Positions 1-4,425 of a stretch of DNA of 7,830 bases are shown in pieces. The translations under genes were made by a program, and so were the position numbers. Source of the stretch: Chloroflexota bacterium (GTDB taxonomy: Bacteria; Chloroflexota; Dehalococcoidia; Lucifugimonadales; Lucifugimonadaceae); contig JACQUF010000435.1 in assembly GCA_016210435.1 (NCBI GenBank), forward strand, positions 1 through 7,830, given 5' to 3'. The first letter of the stretch is position 1; each line of letters starts with the position of its first letter. Below the pieces are notes generated by a model. That model was not told the DNA's origin. It did not search any database and worked only from the letters and a program-made list of their open reading frames with translations.

Positions 1-123
1 CTCGGGTCCATCCCCGGTTTTCGCCAATGCGGAATGCGACGACTCGGTCGCGCTCGGGCGCGGCTGAGCCTGAGACGTGTCCTGTCCTGGCGCGGCCTCC
101 CGCGGCTGGTCTTGCGACGTCAC
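1..123 (-). CDS. nuoC: NADH-quinone oxidoreductase subunit C, N-terminal fragment (start only)
   Basis: An open frame runs from a GTG at 123-121 to the window edge, giving 41 codons without a stop. The GTG overlaps the nuoB TGA stop in a GTGA arrangement, the usual sign of translational coupling. The visible residues begin [18 protein letters not shown] and are rich in Q, P, A, S and E, so they form a disordered leader and not the folded NuoC domain. The identity therefore rests on position: nuoC normally follows nuoB, and its product sits in the peripheral arm of Complex I beside NuoB and NuoD. A NuoC-NuoD fusion is possible because the downstream part is not visible. Frame and coupling are seen; the gene name is inferred. 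Confidence 0.6.
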   Translation of the reverse strand, partial: MTSQDQPREAAPGQDTSQAQPRPSATESSHSALAKTGDGPE

Positions 124-659
124 CCGGCCATGCGCCCCCGGGCATCCGACTGGATTTTCTGCTCCAGTTTCAGCAACCCGTCCATCAGCGCCTCGGGCCG
201 TGGCGGGCAGCCGGGCACGTAGATGTCAACTGGTATCAGGTGATCGACCCCCATGACCACCGAATACGACCGGTAGTAAGGCCCCCCGTTGGTGGCGCAC
301 GATCCCATGGCGACAACCCATTTCGGGTCGGGCATCTGCTCGTAAAGCAGCTTGATCGGCTCGGCCATCTTCTTCACGACTGTCCCGGCGACGATCATGA
401 CGTCGGACTGGCGTGGCGACGGCCAGGTCACGATGCCAAGGCGGTCGAGGTCGTGGTGCGACATGTAGGTGCTGATCATCTCGATGGCACAGCACGCCAG
501 GCCGAACGTGAGCGGCCATAGCGACGACTTGCGGGCTAGGGCGATCAGTTCGTCGGAACGGGCGGTGATCACACCGGGCAATGCCCGGTGGGCGGGTGAG
601 GGTGCGGGGACGTTGCCCCTTCCGACCTCTATCTCCAGTGGAGCGCTCCTTTGCGCCAT
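120..659 (-). CDS. nuoB: NADH-quinone oxidoreductase subunit B (N2 cluster subunit)
   Basis: NuoB carries the terminal [4Fe-4S] cluster N2 of Complex I, which passes electrons to quinone at the junction of the peripheral and membrane arms. The 179-residue product has all four cluster cysteines: the adjacent pair C56-C57 in [10 protein letters not shown]121 in GSCATNGG and C151 in PGCPPRPE. The conserved [13 protein letters not shown] block is also present. Length is normal for the family if the ATG at 659 is used. That start overlaps nuoA by 31 nt, has no clear Shine-Dalgarno sequence, and gives about 30 residues of proline-rich leader before the conserved domain. An in-frame GTG at 572 would give a shorter protein, closer to typical NuoB. 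An 8-bp hairpin lies just 5' of that GTG. The gene sits between nuoA and nuoC in the canonical order. Identity is certain; the start is not. Confidence 0.96.
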   Translation of the reverse strand: MAQRSAPLEIEVGRGNVPAPSPAHRALPGVITARSDELIALARKSSLWPLTFGLACCAIEMISTYMSHHDLDRLGIVTWPSPRQSDVMIVAGTVVKKMAEPIKLLYEQMPDPKWVVAMGSCATNGGPYYRSYSVVMGVDHLIPVDIYVPGCPPRPEALMDGLLKLEQKIQSDARGRMAG

Positions 660-1012
660 GCGTACGCGAGTCCGAACAACAGGATGCCGATGAAAATCAG
701 CATCTCATAGAAAACCGCGGGCGCTGATCGCAGGAAGACCACGGCCCACGGGAACAGGAAAACCGCTTCGACGTCGAATATCAGAAAAAGCAGCCCGAAT
801 ACGTAATACCTGACGTTGACCTGAGACCACGCAAGCGGCCGCGGGCGGATTCCGCTCTCGTATGCGACTGCTTTGTCCGCGGACGGACGCTTAGGCGCCA
901 GGAGCAGGTTTGCCGCGAATAGCCCGAGCACTGCCAGCAGGCCAACGGCCGCTGCCAGGACGACTGCGATCCACTTGGCGTCGTATCCTTCGGGCAACAA
1001 GAACTCCAACAC
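629..1012 (-). CDS. nuoA: NADH-quinone oxidoreductase subunit A
   Basis: NuoA is a small membrane subunit of Complex I (ND3 homologue) that helps couple the quinone site to proton translocation. The 127-residue product has three hydrophobic helices at about residues 14-38, 68-93 and 99-118. The family signature [16 protein letters not shown] is present, including the conserved acidic pair D80 and E82. The loop after helix 1 reads YESG (51-54). Serine takes the place of the cysteine found in mitochondrial ND3 and many bacterial NuoA, but ESG also occurs in known bacterial NuoA such as that of E. coli. The start is GTG at 1012-1010, and no Shine-Dalgarno sequence precedes it. The last codons overlap nuoB. 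This is the first gene of the nuo operon; a promoter-like sequence lies directly upstream. Confidence 0.95.
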   Translation of the reverse strand: MLEFLLPEGYDAKWIAVVLAAAVGLLAVLGLFAANLLLAPKRPSADKAVAYESGIRPRPLAWSQVNVRYYVFGLLFLIFDVEAVFLFPWAVVFLRSAPAVFYEMLIFIGILLFGLAYAWRKGALHWR

Positions 1013-1015
1013 TCG

Positions 1016-1044
1016 AGGCTAGCATCGCCCTATAGGGCAGTCAA
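1016..1044 (-). promoter_or_regulatory. Candidate nuo operon promoter with palindrome in the spacer
   Basis: On the minus strand a TTGACT box (1044-1039, five of six to the -35 consensus) is followed by exactly 17 nt and then TAGCCT (1021-1016). The TAGCCT is preceded by TGC, which gives an extended -10 arrangement. The -10 hexamer itself is weak (three of six). The spacer contains the perfect 12-bp palindrome GCCCTATAGGGC (1027-1038), which could be an operator. The expected +1 falls at about 1009-1010, on the GTG start codon of nuoA. That would imply a leaderless or nearly leaderless transcript and fits the missing Shine-Dalgarno. The sequence match is seen; function is inferred. Confidence 0.4.
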
Positions 1045-1070
1045 CGCGAAATTACACCGGCTGGTTGTGG

Positions 1071-1104
1071 AAAAGTCGCACCGCCGGGGTCGCTACCGGC
1101 GTGC
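1071..1104 (-). terminator. Candidate intrinsic terminator after trpB-hicB-hicA
   Basis: On the minus strand GCAC-GCCGG (1104-1096) pairs with CCGGC-G-GTGC (1087-1078). This gives a 9-bp stem with one bulged G and an 8-nt loop. After a 3-nt spacer (GAC) there is a short TTTT run (1074-1071). It begins 39 nt past the hicA stop and ends before the nuo promoter, where a terminator separating the two same-strand units would be expected. The T-run is short, so the call is moderate. Confidence 0.42.
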
Positions 1105-1143
1105 AGATGCCGCCGCCTTCGATTTCCGCGCTGCAGGCGCCAG

Positions 1144-1356
1144 TCACAGCAGATCACGGAATTGTTCGGGCGTCAGACCGGCATCGCGAACGATGCCACC
1201 CAGCGTGAATGCGTTGACGGGGTCGTGACGCGGGATGGTAAGGATGCGCGAGCCATCGGACATCACGACGTGCCTACCCTGGCGAATGACTCGGAAACCA
1301 GCCTTCTCAAGTGCACGGACCGCGTCCAAATGGTTGACGCCGGGTATGCTCGGCAC
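1144..1356 (-). CDS. hicA: HicA family toxin (type II TA mRNA interferase)
   Basis: HicA toxins are small double-stranded-RNA-binding-fold proteins that cleave mRNA and stop growth until neutralised by HicB. This 70-residue product follows the family pattern: an N-terminal helix (LDAVRALEKAGF, about 10-21), then RQGRHVVMSDG with the expected catalytic histidine at H29, the strand ILTIPRHD, and the C-terminal LGGIVRDAGLTPEQF helix region. The G-S-H usually seen is G-R-H here. The start codon is GTG (1356-1354), 6 nt after the hicB stop, with only a poorly placed GAGG upstream. Translation is therefore probably weak and dependent on hicB. Gene order is antitoxin first. Family is recognised with good confidence; toxicity is inferred. 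Confidence 0.88.
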   Translation of the reverse strand: MPSIPGVNHLDAVRALEKAGFRVIRQGRHVVMSDGSRILTIPRHDPVNAFTLGGIVRDAGLTPEQFRDLL

Positions 1357-1362
1357 GATCGG

Positions 1363-1560
1363 CTAGGCCCGAACCTCAACCTCTCGGACGTCAGCGTCAC
1401 GAAGGAGTTCGTCACGGGCGGCCAGATACTCTTCAATCGCGTTTCGGATGTTCGCGAGAGCATCCGCCTCGGTGTCGCCCTGCGACCAGCATCCGGGCAA
1501 GCCAGGCACCGAGACCGCGAAGCCTTCCTCAGTCTTGTGCAGTGCAATCTTGTATTTCAT
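1363..1560 (-). CDS. hicB: HicB family antitoxin, minimal form
   Basis: HicB antitoxins bind HicA and block its RNase site through a partial RNase H-like fold. The 65-residue product shows the family pattern: KYKIALHKTEEGFAVSVPGLPGCWSQGDT at residues 2-30 (strands, then the PGLPGC and QGDT turns), followed by the ADALANIRNAIEEYL helix. Longer HicB proteins add a C-terminal helix-turn-helix or ribbon-helix-helix DNA-binding domain. This one ends soon after the helix with a charged tail, so self-repression at a promoter is doubtful. The ATG at 1560 is only 2 nt after the trpB stop. Its Shine-Dalgarno lies inside the last trpB codons, so it is expected to be co-transcribed with trpB. hicA follows after 6 nt. 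Confidence 0.9.
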   Translation of the reverse strand: MKYKIALHKTEEGFAVSVPGLPGCWSQGDTEADALANIRNAIEEYLAARDELLRDADVREVEVRA

Positions 1561-1562
1561 TA

Positions 1563-2753
1563 CTACAGCTCCACCCCACGCGCCTTCGCGACGGTGTTCA
1601 GGTCCTTGTCGCCACGCCCGCTGAGCAGCAGCAAGATGCGCTTGCCCTTCCCTAGTTCCTTCGCAAGTGTGCGCAGGTACGCGATCGCGTGCGACGGCTC
1701 CAGGGCAGGCAGGATTCCCTCGGACCTGGCCAGGAGGTCAAATCCGTCCAGGGCTTCTTCGTCGGTGATCGCTACATAGCGCGCTCGCTCAATGTCCTTC
1801 AGGTAGCTGTGTTCAGGGCCAACTCCGGGGTAGTCGAGACCGGCCGAGATCGAGTGGGCTTCGAGCACTTGTCCGTTTTCGTCCTGCAACAGGTACGAGT
1901 ATGAGCCGTGGAGGACCCCCGGACGACCCTTGGTCAGTGTCGCCGCGTGATGACCCGTCTCGACTCCTTCACCCGCAGCTTCCACGCCGATGAGCCGCAC
2001 AGAAGGATCGTCGACGAATCCGGAAAAGAGGCCCATTGCGTTCGAGCCGCCGCCGACGCACGCCACCGCGGCGTCGGGAAGGACGCCAGTCATCTCCATG
2101 AACTGTTGTCGGCTCTCCCTGCCGATCACGGACTGGAAGTCCCGCACCATCATCGGGTAGGGGTGCGGTCCCACCACGCTGCCGATTATGTAGTGGGTCG
2201 TTTCGACGTTCGTAACCCAGTCGCGGATCGTTTCGTTGATTGCATCCTTGAGGGTGCGGCTGCCCGACTTCACCGGGCGCACCTCCGCGCCGAGGAGGCG
2301 CATGCGGTAGACGTTGGGCGCCTGGCGATCGATGTCTACCTCACCCATGTAAACGACGCATTCGAGGCCGAGTTTGGCGCACACGGTAGCCGCAGCGACT
2401 CCGTGCTGCCCTGCGCCGGTCTCGGCGATGATCCGCTTCTTCCCGAGCCGCCGGGCGAGCAGGGCCTGCCCGAGGGCGTTGTTGATCTTGTGCGCGCCGG
2501 TGTGTGCGAGGTCCTCTCGCTTGATGTAGATATCCGCGCCGCCGAGCCGCTTGCTCAGGATTTCGGCGTGATAGATGGGCGTGGGCCTACCGACGTAGGT
2601 CTTGAGCAACCCGTCGAGTTCTTTGCGAAACGCGGGATCAGCCTGGACCGCGCGGTACTCGCGCTCCAGCTCTTCGAGCGCGGCCATGAGGGTCTCAGGC
2701 ACGTAACGGCCGCCATAGCGGCCGAAGCGACCCAGCGCGTCAGGAAGTCCCAT
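1563..2753 (-). CDS. trpB: Tryptophan synthase beta chain
   Basis: TrpB is the PLP enzyme that condenses indole with L-serine to give L-tryptophan, normally in an alpha2-beta2 complex with TrpA. The 396 residues match family length and align well. The PLP lysine is K89 in HTGAHKINN. The catalytic glutamate is E111 in ETGAGQHG. The phosphate-binding loop GGGSNA spans 234-239, D307 lies in DYPG, and S378 in LSGRGDKD faces the pyridine nitrogen. The pattern is that of TrpB1, the TrpA-dependent class. No trpA follows; hicB begins 2 nt after the stop. The ATG at 2753 gives the expected [16 protein letters not shown] terminus. Upstream, GGAATT is a weak ribosome-binding site and sits in a 6-bp hairpin. 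The gene is divergent from the enolase-superfamily gene. Confidence 0.98.
   Translation of the reverse strand: MGLPDALGRFGRYGGRYVPETLMAALEELEREYRAVQADPAFRKELDGLLKTYVGRPTPIYHAEILSKRLGGADIYIKREDLAHTGAHKINNALGQALLARRLGKKRIIAETGAGQHGVAAATVCAKLGLECVVYMGEVDIDRQAPNVYRMRLLGAEVRPVKSGSRTLKDAINETIRDWVTNVETTHYIIGSVVGPHPYPMMVRDFQSVIGRESRQQFMEMTGVLPDAAVACVGGGSNAMGLFSGFVDDPSVRLIGVEAAGEGVETGHHAATLTKGRPGVLHGSYSYLLQDENGQVLEAHSISAGLDYPGVGPEHSYLKDIERARYVAITDEEALDGFDLLARSEGILPALEPSHAIAYLRTLAKELGKGKRILLLLSGRGDKDLNTVAKARGVEL
1569..1575 (-). promoter_or_regulatory. hicB ribosome-binding site inside the trpB coding end
   Basis: GGTGGAG (minus strand 1575-1569) lies 8 nt before the hicB ATG. It is formed by the last sense codons of trpB (GGG GTG GAG CTG, then TAG). 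It is one of the clearest Shine-Dalgarno sequences in the window and fixes the hicB start. Confidence 0.7.
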
Positions 2754-2854
2754 CGAATTCCAGCGGAATTTCGTCCAAAAATGCCGGCAAGCGAGATTGG
2801 GCTAGGATAGCATCCGTGCCTTTCGATTCCCTCCGTTGGGTGGAGTTCGGGACG
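2754..2854. promoter_or_regulatory. Divergent intergenic region between trpB and the enolase-superfamily gene
   Basis: This 101-bp stretch must carry promoters for both directions. On the plus strand TAGGAT (2803-2808) is a -10-like hexamer (four of six). On the minus strand TATCCT (2809-2804) overlaps it and is also four of six. No good -35 box is seen for either. Beside trpB, AATTCC (2756-2761) and GGAATT (2765-2770) form a 6-bp hairpin with a 3-nt loop. No leader peptide or riboswitch-like structure for trp control was recognised. Confidence 0.35.
2838..2845 (+). promoter_or_regulatory. Ribosome-binding site that fixes the enolase-superfamily start
   Basis: GGGTGGAG lies 9 nt before the ATG at 2855. 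It favours that start over the in-frame GTG at 2816, which would add 13 residues unlike the family N terminus. The GTG at 2816 remains possible as a leaderless start, because a -10-like TAGGAT ends 8 nt upstream of it. Confidence 0.65.
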
Positions 2855-4054
2855 ATGCGGGTAACAAAGATCGAGACGATTGCGCTACGTGATCGACCGG
2901 CGGGCGCGACGAGTTGGAATACCGCGCGGGAAAGCCGCGGCAGGTCCGAAGCAGCCGTTGAAGGGTATGACGAGACGGTTGTGCGGGTGCACACCGACGA
3001 AGGGATCACCGGCATAGGCCAGGCCGAGGCGCCTTCCCTCGTCATCGACGCGATCCTCCATAACTCCTACGGTCTGGAAAACCTGATCAAGGGTGAAGAC
3101 CCGACAAACGTCCGGCGGCTCTGGCAGAAGATGTACAGCAATACCGGTCTCTACGGGCGCCACGGCGTCACTTTGACGGCGATAGGGGCAGTCGAAACCG
3201 CGCTCTGGGACATCGCCGGCAAGGCATTCGGAAAGCCGGTCCATGAACTGGTCTGGTACCCGTTCATGACCACGAAAGTGCCGGCCGAAACGAGGAAGTA
3301 CGTGATGCCCTACGCCACGGTGTATCCACCGGGGGACAACATCGCACAGCTCAGGGAGCGCCTGACATTCGCCGTCTCGCAGGGCTTCCACGCGGTCAAG
3401 GTCGAGGAGTGGCCCGGCCAGTTCGGCAATGTGGATGTCGAGACGGACATACAGGTCATCGGCGCCGCACGAACGGTGCTCGGACCGCGCCGCGACCTCA
3501 TGATCGACGTCCAGAACCGCTGGCAGAGCGTTGTGTACGCGTTGACGACGATCCGTGCGGTGGAACAGTTCCGCCCCTTTTTCATCGAGGCGCCGCTGCC
3601 GGCCGACAACCTCGACGGTTACGCGCGCCTGGCGACCGCTGTCGATACGAGGATCGCGGCCGGCGACTGGGGGTTCACCGGCAGACACGAATTCAGGGAC
3701 CTGATTGAGAGGGGTCACGTGGATGTCGTGCAGCCAAGCGCCGTGCGGGCGGGCGGGATCAGCGAAATTCTTCAGATCGCAGAGATGGCATATCTGCGGG
3801 GCACGCTCTGCATCCCCCATGCCTGGTGCCACATGGTCGGCGTGGCCGCGGAGATCCACCTTGCAGCGGTCACGCCCAATATGCCGTATTTCGAATTCCC
3901 GATTGCGTTTCCTGACTCGCCGATCATTTCGCAGCTCCTGGAGCCGAGGATTGCGATCCGGAAAGACGGGAGCGTCGAGGTCCCGAACCGGCCGGGACTG
4001 GGATTCGAGCTGAACGAAGACGTGGTCAAGAAGTTTCGCGTCGACCCGTACTAA
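2855..4054 (+). CDS. Mandelate racemase/muconate lactonizing-type enolase-superfamily protein, atypical active site
   Basis: These enzymes abstract a proton alpha to a carboxylate and often act as acid-sugar dehydratases or racemases. The 399-residue product has the N-terminal capping domain (about 1-130, ending GAVETALWDIAGKAFGKPV) and then a TIM barrel. Metal-ligand positions are D218 (IDVQNRW), E245 (FIEAPLP) and D271 (AAGDWG); the last is normally glutamate. The usual KxK base motif reads K182-V-E184. The His-Asp dyad position that is usually aspartate (QPD) is S295 (QPSAVRAGG), while the histidine is kept at H322 (IPHAW). E347 (YFEF) is retained. The fold is secure. Substrate and even reaction type are not, because three standard positions are changed. 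The gene stands alone on the plus strand between trpB and the CocE hydrolase. I give no gene symbol. Confidence 0.92.
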   Translation: MRVTKIETIALRDRPAGATSWNTARESRGRSEAAVEGYDETVVRVHTDEGITGIGQAEAPSLVIDAILHNSYGLENLIKGEDPTNVRRLWQKMYSNTGLYGRHGVTLTAIGAVETALWDIAGKAFGKPVHELVWYPFMTTKVPAETRKYVMPYATVYPPGDNIAQLRERLTFAVSQGFHAVKVEEWPGQFGNVDVETDIQVIGAARTVLGPRRDLMIDVQNRWQSVVYALTTIRAVEQFRPFFIEAPLPADNLDGYARLATAVDTRIAAGDWGFTGRHEFRDLIERGHVDVVQPSAVRAGGISEILQIAEMAYLRGTLCIPHAWCHMVGVAAEIHLAAVTPNMPYFEFPIAFPDSPIISQLLEPRIAIRKDGSVEVPNRPGLGFELNEDVVKKFRVDPY

Positions 4055-4094
4055 GGGGCGCGCTTCGGTTCCCGCTTTAACGGGGTTGCGCCTC
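4055..4094 (+). terminator. Terminator-like double stem directly after the enolase-superfamily gene
   Basis: GGGGCGC (4055-4061), starting at the first base after the stop codon, can pair with GCGCCTC (4088-4094) over 7 bp including one G-U. An inner CCCG/CGGG stem (4071-4074 with 4081-4084) closes a CTTTAA loop. The following sequence is TCGCTTC, without a real T-run, so intrinsic termination is uncertain. Position supports a 3'-end role. Confidence 0.27.
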
Positions 4095-4105
4095 TCGCTT
4101 CAGGT

Positions 4106-4298
4106 CAAATCGAGCTCTTGTTGAGGGCACGAGCTGAGCTCGATGCGTTTTTGCGCGAGAAACAGCCCGCGCTGAGACCGGAAGGTCGCTCGCAAATTTC
4201 ATCGACCTGGCGCTTCGATACGCAACCCCGTTCCGTCGCCCTATGTGTCCGCGGTGATGAACAACATCGAGCCTTCCGCTTCGATCAAGGCATTCTGC
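4106..4298 (+). pseudogene. Possible frameshifted remnant of an aldo/keto reductase C terminus
   Basis: Three plus-strand frames in succession give protein-like text: ELDAFLREKQPALRPEGR (about 4136-4189), then SLANFIDLALRYATP (about 4186-4230), then VPSPYVSAVMNNIEPSAS (about 4230-4283). Joined by two frame changes, they resemble the end of aldo/keto reductases, where a helix, an LALRYV-like strand/helix and a P-x-V-S-x-V-x-x-G segment follow each other. The glycine after the V-S-x-V segment is not present. None of the pieces has its own start and they are short, so chance is a real alternative. The similarity is recalled from the family pattern, not computed. The strand matches the enolase-superfamily gene upstream. 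Confidence 0.22.
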
Positions 4299-4315
4299 CT
4301 CCCGCCGACTCGGCA

Positions 4316-4336
4316 GGCACGCCCGATGGGCGTGCC
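4316..4336. repeat. Perfect inverted repeat (9-bp stem, 3-nt loop)
   Basis: GGCACGCCC (4316-4324) and GGGCGTGCC (4328-4336) are exact reverse complements around GAT. No T-run follows on either strand, so it is not a canonical terminator. It lies in the gap between convergent genes and may help halt transcription from either side or block exonucleases. Confidence 0.6.
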
Positions 4337-4370
4337 CAACTGGCATCAGCGTCGAAGGGGCAAGGGGCTT

Positions 4371-4408
4371 CCCCCGCCCCGGGGAGGGCGGGGGTAAGGG
4401 GGCGGGGG
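4371..4408. repeat. GC-only hairpin and G-run cluster in the convergent gap
   Basis: CCCCCGCCC (4371-4379) and GGGCGGGGG (4386-4394) form a perfect 9-bp stem around CGGGGA. The plus strand then continues so that five G-runs of 3-5 bases occur between 4381 and 4408, separated by 1, 1, 3 and 1 bases. This fits a G-quadruplex motif on the plus strand. It starts 8 bases past the CocE stop codon and could act as its transcription end or as a replication/transcription pause site. Sequences of this composition are also seen as dispersed intergenic repeats in GC-rich genomes. Confidence 0.55.
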
Positions 4409-4425
4409 CCCTCGACTAGCGAGGG
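4409..4425 (-). repeat. Hairpin with the CocE stop codon in its loop
   Basis: CCCTCG (4409-4414) and CGAGGG (4420-4425) pair perfectly around a 5-nt loop (4415-4419) that contains the TAG stop of the CocE gene (4418-4416). It directly adjoins the GC hairpin at 4371-4394. The two could form one compact 3'-end structure on the minus-strand transcript. Confidence 0.5.

Noticed and set aside
1908..2810. 300-codon open frame on the plus strand opposite trpB
   Set aside because: It lies antisense to a clearly identified trpB, its sequence has no recognisable domain, and long antisense frames are expected in GC-rich coding DNA.
2816..2854. Upstream GTG start of the enolase-superfamily gene
   Set aside because: The added 13 residues do not look like the family, and a good GGGTGGAG site lies 9 nt before the ATG at 2855. 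A leaderless start at 2816 is kept only as an alternative.
2885..3859. 324-codon open frame on the minus strand opposite the enolase-superfamily gene
   Set aside because: It is Arg/His/Asp-rich shadow sequence of a conserved gene, with no motif of its own.
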